Below are positions 41,627 to 49,994 of a DNA stretch of 64,000 bases, piece after piece (positions within the stretch are counted from its first letter, which is position 1; every line of letters begins with the position of its first letter). The stretch covers positions 620,001 through 684,000 of the forward strand of contig CAVPTA010000007.1 in the NCBI GenBank assembly GCA_963708645.1, read 5' to 3'. The notes beneath the pieces were generated by a model. The model had not been told where the DNA came from. It made no database searches and saw nothing but the letters and a program-made list of their open reading frames with translations. Made by a program: the position numbers and the translations under genes. The DNA comes from RYN-133 sp963708645 (GTDB lineage Bacteria; Actinomycetota; Actinomycetes; Mycobacteriales; Jatrophihabitantaceae).

Positions 41627-43179
41627 CCACACTTCGTTCCGCCGTTGCATTCGTGCTGACGGCTGTGCTCGCCATTCCGTTGTGGCTGGTTGCGATCGCG
41701 TTCGCGCCTGCGCCGGCCGAGGCGTCAAGCGCCGGCACCGTTTACGTCGCGACAGTCCCTGCGCTCGCCGGCGTTGCTCTCGACATCCGCGGTGTCTACG
41801 TGACAACCGACGCGGACGGGACGGCAGTTACGTCGCTGTCCGACATCAACGGGGTGGCCTCCGACATCACGCTCGGCACCGACGCTGTGCCGGGGGGGAC
41901 GACGGTGCAGATCAACCGGATCGTTCCGGCGATACACGTCCCGCATCAGAGCCATCTGACGATCGGGCTCGACGTCACGAGTCCCGTCAAGATCAAACTC
42001 CTGCAAGGGGATTCGCACGTCCCGCCCAGTCACGTCACGCAGCTGCGCCTGCACTCGATCGTCGGGAACCGGGTGAAGGTCGATCCGCGCATCGGCAAGA
42101 CACTGCACCTGCTGTCACGCAAGATCCACTACATCCACGGCGAACTGCAGGCCCAGCCGGTGACGTGGGCGGTGGAAGGGACGACGGCCGATCCAGGGAT
42201 CTCGGTGACAACGTCCGAGCCGCGGTTCGATCCCTTCGGGCGGCGCGAGTGGATCGTGCGGCTGACCCCGGTTGCCGGCACCGTCCGGGTGGCCACTGTC
42301 CCGCGCACCCCGGGCGTCCAGTTCGACATCGACGGAACCACGCTCACGACCGGCAGCAACGGCATCGGCGTAGCCAAGGTTTCGGACCTGAACTACGTCA
42401 AGGACGGCCTGACGCTGGCGTCGTCGTCCGCTGGTCACTTCCAGGTTTCAGCGCTGCGCGTCAGCAAGATCAAGTCCATTGTCCCGGACCAGCGCCGCCT
42501 CATCGCGGCGATCGATGTCCGCCGCAGCGTCACCTTGCGCTTCGTCGACTCGCACAACCGTCCGGTGCCCGCGGCCCGGGTGAACGAGGTGACCCTGACG
42601 GCCGGGTCGGCGATGGTGACGAGCCTGATCGGGACGGAACTTTCGGTACCCGCCCTGCTGCTGTCGCGGGTAGCGGAGCGGATCGGATCCGGCTGGGGAA
42701 CCCGCTCAGTGACTTACTCCTTGGGGTCGGTGCGCATCAACGGCGCCAATGCCGTATTCGCGGGACGACAGCGGTTCACCCCGGTCGACGGTGGGGTCTG
42801 GACGATCCAGCTGAGCGTCTTCAGCATGGCGTTGACGGTCCGCGACGCGCTGTTCGGTTCGACGATCGGGACCCGCACGGTTCTCGTGCGTCCGGACGGG
42901 TCGACATTGAGCGAAAGCGTCAGTCCGGGTGGTCCCGGCATGTTCACGGGAATGGTCCGCGGACTGTACACACTGAAGATCGACGCCGCCGTGCTGGGTG
43001 GCACGACGAGCATCCTCGTCTCACGCGACGATGTCGTGAATCTGCGCGTGATCACGTTGCTCGACACAGTCGTCATAGCCATCGGCGGTGCGCTGGTGCT
43101 TCCGGCGATCGTCATCGTGGGTGTCGGCGTGACACGCCGGACCCGCGTCCGCCAAGCCGCTCGATCGGCATCGCCGTGA
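41623..43179 (+). CDS. Unrecognised membrane protein with two similar extracellular domains
   Basis: A 518-residue protein: signal/anchor helix at residues 5-28, a long extracellular part and a C-terminal helix (VVIAIGGALVLPAIVIVGVG). Two segments resemble each other: AGTVYVATVPALAGVALDIR with TDADGTAVTSLSDIN (from about residue 37) and AGTVRVATVPRTPGVQFDID with GSNGIGVAKVSDLN (from about 223). The pattern ATVP..GV..DI.G..TT recalls PEGA or carboxypeptidase-regulatory-like beta-sandwiches. No family is recognised. Coupled by 4-bp overlaps to the phosphoesterase-like and GH99-like genes. Confidence 0.8.
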   Translation: MTTLRSAVAFVLTAVLAIPLWLVAIAFAPAPAEASSAGTVYVATVPALAGVALDIRGVYVTTDADGTAVTSLSDINGVASDITLGTDAVPGGTTVQINRIVPAIHVPHQSHLTIGLDVTSPVKIKLLQGDSHVPPSHVTQLRLHSIVGNRVKVDPRIGKTLHLLSRKIHYIHGELQAQPVTWAVEGTTADPGISVTTSEPRFDPFGRREWIVRLTPVAGTVRVATVPRTPGVQFDIDGTTLTTGSNGIGVAKVSDLNYVKDGLTLASSSAGHFQVSALRVSKIKSIVPDQRRLIAAIDVRRSVTLRFVDSHNRPVPAARVNEVTLTAGSAMVTSLIGTELSVPALLLSRVAERIGSGWGTRSVTYSLGSVRINGANAVFAGRQRFTPVDGGVWTIQLSVFSMALTVRDALFGSTIGTRTVLVRPDGSTLSESVSPGGPGMFTGMVRGLYTLKIDAAVLGGTTSILVSRDDVVNLRVITLLDTVVIAIGGALVLPAIVIVGVGVTRRTRVRQAARSASP

Positions 43180-44351
43180 TCGCGCGCCGCGCGCTGCAGG
43201 CAACGATCGTCATCGTGCTGATGCTCGTCTGCGCGCCGCTGACCACGTCCCAGGCCACCCCATCGTCCGCACCCGGCGTGCACGTCCCGGTCTACGCGTA
43301 CTTCTACCAATGGTTCGAGAAGAGCTCGTGGGACCGGGCAAAGCAGGACTACCCGCTGGCCGGGCGCTACAGCAGCGATGACCCGCACGTGTTGCGGCAA
43401 CAGATCGACGAAGCCCGATGGGCCGGTATCGACGGCTTCTTGACGTCGTGGAAGAGCACCGGGCCGCTCAACCGGCGGCTGCGCCTCTTGCTGCGCATGG
43501 CTGCGCTGACGCATTTCGACGTCGGCGTTGTGTACGAGGCGCTCGACTTCTACCGGCGGCCGTTGCCGATCACGAAGGTTCGTTCCGACCTGTCCTATCT
43601 CGTCGACAAGTGGGCCGCTTCGATGCACTCGGCCTTCGGCCGTCCGCTGATCATCTGGACGGGCACGAATGAGTACACGCATGCGCAGATCGCCGCCGTG
43701 CACTCGATGCTCGCAGGACGGGCGTACCTGCTGGCCGCGTCCAAGAACGTGCTCGACTACGAGCGAATCGCCGACGTCGTCGACGGCGAAGCGTACTACT
43801 GGTCGTCGAGCAATCCGCGCTCGTCGGGCACGGCAACGAAGTTGCAAGCGGTCGCTGCGGCAGTGCACAAGAATCACGGCATCTGGATCTGTCCGGCGGC
43901 ACCCGGATTCGACGGCCGACCGCTCGGGCACACGCGCGTCATCGATCGCGGCTCGGGAACGACATTCGAGCAGAGCCTGCAACTGGCGGCGCAAAGTTCG
44001 CCGGACGCGATCGGTGTGATCAGTTGGAACGAATGGTCGGAGAACACCTACATCGAGCCGGGCCGCCGCTACGGGCGACAGGAGCTCGACGTGTTGCACC
44101 AGTTCACAAGTAACCGGAACGCGGCGAACCGGATACCCGGTAAGGCCGTCGTGAAATCGGGCGAATCGGGATGGACGGGGCTGCGCGCAGGTGGAATCCT
44201 GGTTTTGCTGACCAGCCTCGGCATCACAGTGTTGGTCAGTGTCGGCAGGAGGCCACGGCTTGCATCGAGGCAAGACCGACACCTCCACTCCCGCACTACG
44301 AACAGCAACGCATCGCGGCTCGTAGGGACGAACCACGGCGGTCGACGTTGA
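43176..44351 (+). CDS. GH99/GH71-like glycosidase, secreted
   Basis: A 391-residue protein from the GTG at 43176 (GTGA overlap with the previous stop). The signal peptide MIARRALQATIVIVLMLVCA is followed by VYAYFYQWFEKSSWDRAKQD, IDEARWAGIDGFLTSWKSTG and, near the C-terminus, GVISWNEWSENTYIEPGRRY, the hallmark of GH99-type endo-alpha-mannosidase/mannanase TIM barrels. A C-terminal helix (LRAGGILVLLTSLGITVLVS) may anchor it. It would trim mannosyl chains outside the membrane, in keeping with the transferases upstream. Last gene of the run. Confidence 0.86.
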   Translation: MIARRALQATIVIVLMLVCAPLTTSQATPSSAPGVHVPVYAYFYQWFEKSSWDRAKQDYPLAGRYSSDDPHVLRQQIDEARWAGIDGFLTSWKSTGPLNRRLRLLLRMAALTHFDVGVVYEALDFYRRPLPITKVRSDLSYLVDKWAASMHSAFGRPLIIWTGTNEYTHAQIAAVHSMLAGRAYLLAASKNVLDYERIADVVDGEAYYWSSSNPRSSGTATKLQAVAAAVHKNHGIWICPAAPGFDGRPLGHTRVIDRGSGTTFEQSLQLAAQSSPDAIGVISWNEWSENTYIEPGRRYGRQELDVLHQFTSNRNAANRIPGKAVVKSGESGWTGLRAGGILVLLTSLGITVLVSVGRRPRLASRQDRHLHSRTTNSNASRLVGTNHGGRR

Positions 44352-44401
44352 CCGGCCGGGCGCGTGCACTGCACGCGTTGGTGCGGGAGGAGGGGCCCGA
44401 A

Positions 44402-45694
44402 ATGACCACGCCACGGCGGCGCCTCGGGCGGGCCGCAGGGCCGTTGGTATTCAATTCTCGTGCGCGGATTCCGTTGACGTCGAGAACCGATGCCGACCGC
44501 GCGATCCTGCGAGCGCTCCACCGAGGTGGTCTGATCGGGGCGCCAGGACTGGCGTGTCTGGAGGCCGCCCGCGAGGTGGTGGGCATGATCCGCGATATCG
44601 ACGCCGCGGGCGATGTCGCGCTTCGTGTGCTGCCGAGCGCCACCACCACGAGGCTCGAGTTCGACATCACAAGCCGGTTCGAATCGCTGGTGACCCGGTT
44701 GGCCCAGGCGCAGGACTTCTCGGCCGTGCGTTGGGGCACCGTCCACGAGAATCATCGCACCCTCATGTGGGCCGAGGTCGAGCGCACAGCACAGTCCGGC
44801 GACGGCGCGCATGAAGTTCCCGGGGTCGTCCGCACATCCGGCGCCGGCGACCCGATCCAACTTCTCCTCGATGTGACCACCCGGCTGGCTCGCGCGCACA
44901 CCCTCGAGACCGTGGCCGATGTGGTCACCGGCCCCTTGCGCGCGCACCTGTCCGCCGCCACAGCTGCGCTCGCCGTGCGCGAGGACGGAATCCTGCGCTT
45001 TGTGCGACCAGCCTCAGCCGGTACTGGCCAGGCCGCACCAGGGCTGGGCCATCCGGCGCAGTTGTCCACCACGACTGACACCCCGATCGTTGCCACCGCA
45101 CGCGACGGACGGGCCCGCGATTACGCATCGACCACGTCTGTCGAACGCGAGTTCCCCGACTTCGGCGCGAAGCTGCGCGCTGCGCACACCCAAGCCCTGG
45201 CAGCCGTGCCGCTCATGGTTGCCAGCCAGTCGATCGGAGCGCTTGCCGTCGGCTGGCGGGGCGCGCGTCCCGTCCACCGATTGCGGCCGTTGCTAACCAT
45301 CGTCGCGATGCACACGGCCGACGCGACGGTCCGGGTCAGGTCCCCACGGCCCGGTTCAGCAGCAACGCGCCCTGCCGGGATGCGCGCCCCGGGAAGCGCT
45401 CGCCGCACGCTCGCCGAGGTCGGCAGCCTGCGCCTCGACCTCGTCTCACGCAGCGTTTTCGTCCGCGGCCGCAACGACCCGATCCGGCTGACCGGGCGTG
45501 AGTTTGAATTGTTGCTCTACCTCGTCGAGCATTCGGGGACCACGCTGTCGCGCCACGACACCATGCGCGATGTCTGGGGGATCGACTTCGGCGCAGACAC
45601 CTCCGTCGTCGACGTGACGATCTCGCGGCTGCGTCGCAAACTCGGTACGAGCGCGATCGTCACCGTCCGCGATCAGGGCTACATGATCCGCTGA
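44402..45694 (+). CDS. GAF-domain winged-helix transcription regulator
   Basis: A 430-residue protein from the ATG at 44402 with GGAGGAGGGG 7-16 bp upstream. Residues about 20-130 form a helical N-terminal region of unknown fold. A GAF domain follows (about 145-310: ARAHTLETVADVVTGPLRAH, AVPLMVASQSIGALAVGW). The C-terminal OmpR-type winged helix (about 335-430) has LTGREFELLLYLVEHSGTTL, VVDVTISRLRRKL and TVRDQGYMIR. There is no receiver domain, so input is probably a ligand or redox signal via GAF. It directly follows the glycan cluster and may control it. Confidence 0.85.
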   Translation: MTTPRRRLGRAAGPLVFNSRARIPLTSRTDADRAILRALHRGGLIGAPGLACLEAAREVVGMIRDIDAAGDVALRVLPSATTTRLEFDITSRFESLVTRLAQAQDFSAVRWGTVHENHRTLMWAEVERTAQSGDGAHEVPGVVRTSGAGDPIQLLLDVTTRLARAHTLETVADVVTGPLRAHLSAATAALAVREDGILRFVRPASAGTGQAAPGLGHPAQLSTTTDTPIVATARDGRARDYASTTSVEREFPDFGAKLRAAHTQALAAVPLMVASQSIGALAVGWRGARPVHRLRPLLTIVAMHTADATVRVRSPRPGSAATRPAGMRAPGSARRTLAEVGSLRLDLVSRSVFVRGRNDPIRLTGREFELLLYLVEHSGTTLSRHDTMRDVWGIDFGADTSVVDVTISRLRRKLGTSAIVTVRDQGYMIR

Positions 45695-45761
45695 CACACA
45701 GGCACGCGGCACCCGCAGAGTCCTCGGGCGTGTTGTCGTCGCGGCGTGCAAGAGTGGACGT

Positions 45762-46760
45762 GTGGACGGCCCGCTGCTGATGGCGATCGACGGCAACTCG
45801 CTCGTCCACCGCAGCTATCACTCGCAGGCGCACACCGGCGTCGCCACCTGGGCCGTTCGAGGCCTGCTCACGCAGCTCGTCGCAGCGGTCGAGCGGGTGC
45901 GTCCCACTGCGGTCGTGGTCGGCTTCGACGACCCCGACCGGTCAGAACGCCGCGAGCGGTGGCCGCAGTACAAAGCACACCGCACCGAGAAGCTCGAGAC
46001 CCTCGTCGAGCAGCTTTCGCTTGCTGCCGACACCCTGCGCGAGCTCGGTGTCACGGTCGTCGTGCCGCCCGGCCTCGAGGCCGACGACGTGCTCGCATCG
46101 ACCGCCGAGCACGCACGGCGCTGCGGCGGCGAGACGATGATCGTGACCTCCGATCGCGATGCGTTCGCCCTCATCGACGACAGCACGCGCGTGCTTCGCA
46201 TCATCAACGGCGGCGTCGAGGCCTCGCCGGTGATGACCGCCGAGCGGCTCGTCCTGTTGCTCGGGGTGCGGCCCGAGCAGTATCGCGACTATGCCGCGCT
46301 GCGCGGCGACCCGTCCGACAACCTGCCCGGTGTTCGCGGTGTGGGCCCGCGCACCGCTGCGCAGCTGTTGACCGAGTTCGGCTCCGCAGGCGCCGCGTTC
46401 GACTCACCCGACGCTGTGGCCAGCCGGTTCGGGCCAGGGCTGGCACGCAAGCTTGCTGCTGCAGGTGCTCGCGAGAGCTGGCAACTCAACTGCCAGGTGA
46501 TGAGCATGCGCCACGACCTCAGGATCGACCCACGGCCGCTGCCGCTCGACGCGCGTCAGGTGACGGCGACGTTCCGTGGCCAGCAGCTGACGTGGACGGT
46601 GAACGACGCGGTGCGGGTGCTGGCCGGTGTCGACGACGCGTGTAAAGAGCCGCCGGCGTGGGTCGAAGCGTCGTGGCAGGGCTACGTCGCGCCGCCCCGC
46701 CCGCCCAAGTTGCCGGCGCGCAAGCCGGCGATGGCCCAGCTGACGCTGTTCGACTACTAG
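45762..46760 (+). CDS. 5'-3' exonuclease (flap/Pol I N-terminal type)
   Basis: A 332-residue FEN-family nuclease from the GTG at 45762: LLMAIDGNSLVHRSYHS, FDDPDRSERRERWPQYKAHR, GLEADDVLASTAEHA, TSDRDAFALI and LRGDPSDNLPGVRGVGPRTA (metal Asp residues plus helix-hairpin-helix). It is a stand-alone homologue of the Pol I 5' nuclease, common in actinobacteria, for flap removal or RNA primer processing. The C-terminus ends QLTLFDY. Followed within 9 bp by malQ, without functional link. Confidence 0.92.
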   Translation: MDGPLLMAIDGNSLVHRSYHSQAHTGVATWAVRGLLTQLVAAVERVRPTAVVVGFDDPDRSERRERWPQYKAHRTEKLETLVEQLSLAADTLRELGVTVVVPPGLEADDVLASTAEHARRCGGETMIVTSDRDAFALIDDSTRVLRIINGGVEASPVMTAERLVLLLGVRPEQYRDYAALRGDPSDNLPGVRGVGPRTAAQLLTEFGSAGAAFDSPDAVASRFGPGLARKLAAAGARESWQLNCQVMSMRHDLRIDPRPLPLDARQVTATFRGQQLTWTVNDAVRVLAGVDDACKEPPAWVEASWQGYVAPPRPPKLPARKPAMAQLTLFDY

Positions 46761-46769
46761 CCTGCGGTA

Positions 46770-48854
46770 GTGACTGACGCGCTGCGCGAGCTGGCGACTG
46801 CGTACGGCGTTGCCGTCGAGTACTGGGACTGGCGCAACCAGCACGTCCGGGTCAGCGACCAGACGCTCATCGCCGTTCTCGCAGCACTCGACGTCGATGC
46901 GACCACCCCGGATGCCTGCGTGTCGGCGCTGCACGAGCGCGAACTCGATGCCAGACGACGGGTGCTGCCTCGGTATGTCGTCGTGCGCCAGGGCGAGCAC
47001 CACAGCGTCGACCTGAATGTCGTCGACGGCGAAGCGGTCGACGTCTGGATCACGCTCGAGGACGGCTCGTACCACTCCAATCTCGCAACAGATCCGGGAA
47101 CCGAGCCGCCGCGCGAGATCGACGGGCGCTTGCGCGCGATCAGCCGCGCGCGCGTGCCGAGCGGGCTACCCCTGGGCTACCACCAGCTGCATGCGTACAC
47201 GTCGGAGCAGCAGCACGACACCGCACTGATCGTGACGCCGGCCTGGCTCGGCATGCCGGCACGCCTCGGCGAACGCAAGCTGTGGGGGCTCGCCACGCAG
47301 CTCTACAGCGTGCGCTCGCAGCAGTCGTGGGGCGTCGGCGATCTCACCGACCTCACCGATCTCGCTGTGTGGTCGGCCACCGAACACGGTGCGGGGTACG
47401 TGCTCGTCAACCCGCTGCACGCCGCCCAACCCGTCACGCCGATCGAGCCGTCGCCCTATCTGCCGACGTCGCGCCGATTCGGCAATCCGATCTATCTGCG
47501 CATAGACAGGATTCCTGAGTACCGGGGCGATGACCGGTCCGGCGACCTGGACAACCACAGCGACCTGATCGATCGGGACGCGACGTGGACGGCGAAACGA
47601 CAGGCGCTGCTCACCACGTTCCGTGCCGGACGCTCGGCCGGGCGCGAGCTCGCATTCCGCTCCTTCTGCCGACGCGAAGGACAGGCGCTGACCGATTTCG
47701 CCACCTGGAACGCACTGGTCGAACAGCACGGCAACGATTGGCACGACTGGCCCGACCAGTTGCGGCACCCGCGCAGCTCGCACGTCGCACAGTTCGCTGA
47801 CGCCTACACCGCCGAGGTCGAGTTCCACCGCTGGCTGCAGTGGCTCGTCGACGAACAGTTGGCAGCCGCGCAATCGACAGCATGCGGGTACGGGATGGAA
47901 CTCGGCATCATCCACGACCTCGCCGTCGGCGTCAGCCCGATCGGCGCCGACTCGTGGATGTGGCAGGACGAGCTGGCCCGTGGCATCACCGTCGGCGCGC
48001 CACCCGACGCGTACGCGCAGACCGGCCAGGACTGGAATCAGCCACCGCTGCGGCCCGACCGGCTCGCCGAACTCGGGTATGCACCGTTCCGCGACCTGAT
48101 CGCCAACACGCTGCGGCACGCCGGCGGGCTGCGCGTCGACCACGTGATCGGACTGTTCCGACTGTGGTGGATTCCGTCGGGCGCCGGCGCAACCGAAGGC
48201 ACCTACGTGCGCTACGACCACGACGCGGCGATCGGCATCCTTGCGCTCGAAGCCGCCCGCGCCGACGCGGTGGTCGTCGGCGAAGACCTCGGCACCGTCG
48301 AGCCGTGGGTGCGTGACTACCTGCGCGCACGAGGCCTGCTCGGGACCTCCGTGCTGTGGTTCGAGTTCGACTACGACGGCGGCGGCGGGCCACTCGCGCC
48401 GGAGCAATGGCGCGAGTACTGCCTGGCATCGGTCACCACCCACGACCTGCCACCCACGACCGGCTACCTCGCCGGCGACCACATCCGGCTGCGCAACGAC
48501 CTCGGCCTGCTCGTGCGCACGCTCGACGAGGAGCTCGAGGCCGATCGCGCTGAACAGGGAGCGTGGCTGGCGGCGATGCGCTCGCGGGGACTGCTTGCAC
48601 CGGATGCCTCGCACGACGAGACGGTGGTGGCGCTGCACCGGGCACTCGGGTTCAGCCCGGCCCGGCTGCGCTGCCTCGCGCTCACCGATGCCGTCGGCGA
48701 TCGACGCACGCAGAACCAGCCCGGCGCGAACGTCGGCTACCCGAACTGGCGCATGCCGCTGGCCGGGCCCGACGGTGCACCGTTGTTGCTCGAGGACGTC
48801 CTGACCAGTGCGCGCGCCGCGCGCCTGGCCGAGGTCATGCGCGCCGGCCTCTGA
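46770..48854 (+). CDS. malQ: 4-alpha-glucanotransferase (amylomaltase)
   Basis: A 694-residue GH77 enzyme from the GTG at 46770, with the N-terminal extension usual in actinobacterial MalQ. Catalytic-domain landmarks: GLATQLYSVRSQQSWGVGDL, SPYLPTSRRFGNPIYL, GGLRVDHVIGLFRLWW (nucleophile Asp), VVGEDLGTVEPWV (acid/base Glu) and TTHDLPPTTGYLAG. It transfers malto-oligosaccharides in glycogen/maltodextrin turnover, in the cytoplasm. Confidence 0.95.
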   Translation: MTDALRELATAYGVAVEYWDWRNQHVRVSDQTLIAVLAALDVDATTPDACVSALHERELDARRRVLPRYVVVRQGEHHSVDLNVVDGEAVDVWITLEDGSYHSNLATDPGTEPPREIDGRLRAISRARVPSGLPLGYHQLHAYTSEQQHDTALIVTPAWLGMPARLGERKLWGLATQLYSVRSQQSWGVGDLTDLTDLAVWSATEHGAGYVLVNPLHAAQPVTPIEPSPYLPTSRRFGNPIYLRIDRIPEYRGDDRSGDLDNHSDLIDRDATWTAKRQALLTTFRAGRSAGRELAFRSFCRREGQALTDFATWNALVEQHGNDWHDWPDQLRHPRSSHVAQFADAYTAEVEFHRWLQWLVDEQLAAAQSTACGYGMELGIIHDLAVGVSPIGADSWMWQDELARGITVGAPPDAYAQTGQDWNQPPLRPDRLAELGYAPFRDLIANTLRHAGGLRVDHVIGLFRLWWIPSGAGATEGTYVRYDHDAAIGILALEAARADAVVVGEDLGTVEPWVRDYLRARGLLGTSVLWFEFDYDGGGGPLAPEQWREYCLASVTTHDLPPTTGYLAGDHIRLRNDLGLLVRTLDEELEADRAEQGAWLAAMRSRGLLAPDASHDETVVALHRALGFSPARLRCLALTDAVGDRRTQNQPGANVGYPNWRMPLAGPDGAPLLLEDVLTSARAARLAEVMRAGL

Positions 48855-48866
48855 TCCGGTCCGGGA

Positions 48867-49994
48867 TCAGCGGTGGTGATAGTTGCTGTAGATGTCCAAC
48901 CCGAACCGGTCCAGCCCGGCCTGCTTCGCGAACCCGAGGTAGGGGCGACGGAAGATGTTCTCGATCGAGGCGAGCAACGAGTAGTGGTTGTACGGCGTCG
49001 TGCTGTACGTACCCGGCTTCGTCCACCGCGAGATGATCAACGCACCGATCCGCCCGCCGCCCATGCCGTTGATGCCCGGCATCGGCGAGTTGGGGCCGGC
49101 CTGCTCGTTGCAGCATGAGGACGAGTCCGACTGCGGGCCGTCCGATTCGTCGGCGGTGATGACGAGGACGCCGTTCGCTTTGAACGCGGGTGCGTTGAGG
49201 ATCAGCGGCACCCAGTGACGCATGAACGTGTTGATCGACTTCAGCCCGCCCGGACGTCCGTCGACACACGGTGCGTCGTGCCCGTCTGCGCACAGGTTCG
49301 GCGTGATGTAGGTGAGGTTGCGTGTGGTCGCTGCCGAGCGCAGATCCTTGGGCAGCGAGTTGATGTTGACGACATGCTTCTTGCAGTAACTCGCTCGACC
49401 GGTGATGGCCGTGAAGTACATGAATGGGTTGTGCCGGGTGGCGTACTGGTCGCCCTTGACGGCCTTCTGGGTGTTGTCCTGGCTGTTGAGGGCCGGATGC
49501 AGGCAGGGGGTCTTCATGTCCTGCATGTAGCCGCGCCACGAGTAGCCGCCGCGGTCGAGCTGGATCGGCAAGCTGTTCACCGAGGTGGGGAACACGCAGC
49601 CCGTGCCGACGGCCTGCTGCGGCGCCTGCGTACCCGACCCCGTGAAGCTGGAGTAGATCTGGCAGTCGCCCTGCATCTGCGGGTTCGGCGCCTGTCCGGA
49701 GATCTGCGCAATGTAGTTGGGCTGTGAGTTGTGCGCCGTCCCGTAGTAGTTGTAGAGCAGCACACCCTTGTTGCGCAGGGTGTGTGCGAGATACGGCGCC
49801 TTCGACAGCCGCCCCCAGGTCTCGGCGTAGCCCTTGTTCTCGATGTTGATGACGAAGACGTGTTTGGCTGGCGGCACGTAGTTCGAGATCGGCACCGCGC
49901 GGGCCGTGACCGTATCCGGTTTAGACGCAGTCGCCGCCGAGACCGTCCCGACGACGGCAAGCAAGCTTGCCGCAACGGCAAGTGTGCGCTTCAT
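48867..49994 (-). CDS. Secreted alkaline-phosphatase-superfamily phosphoesterase
   Basis: A 375-residue exported protein; the ATG at 49994 gives MKRTLAVAASLLAVVGTVSA as signal peptide. The metal/nucleophile region reads VFVINIENKGYAETWG and HNSQPNYIAQISGQ, and the C-terminal metal loop VLVITADESDGPQSDSS. Cys pairs suggest an extracellular fold. It belongs to the acid-phosphatase/PLC-like group. Its ATG overlaps the stop of the upstream Tat phosphoesterase by 4 bp, so the two are made together. Confidence 0.87.
   Translation of the reverse strand: MKRTLAVAASLLAVVGTVSAATASKPDTVTARAVPISNYVPPAKHVFVINIENKGYAETWGRLSKAPYLAHTLRNKGVLLYNYYGTAHNSQPNYIAQISGQAPNPQMQGDCQIYSSFTGSGTQAPQQAVGTGCVFPTSVNSLPIQLDRGGYSWRGYMQDMKTPCLHPALNSQDNTQKAVKGDQYATRHNPFMYFTAITGRASYCKKHVVNINSLPKDLRSAATTRNLTYITPNLCADGHDAPCVDGRPGGLKSINTFMRHWVPLILNAPAFKANGVLVITADESDGPQSDSSSCCNEQAGPNSPMPGINGMGGGRIGALIISRWTKPGTYSTTPYNHYSLLASIENIFRRPYLGFAKQAGLDRFGLDIYSNYHHR

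Noticed and set aside
41550..43175. Long forward frame upstream of the GH99-like gene
   Set aside because: It is the shadow frame of the 518-residue protein; the GTG at 43176 starts a signal peptide and overlaps the previous stop.
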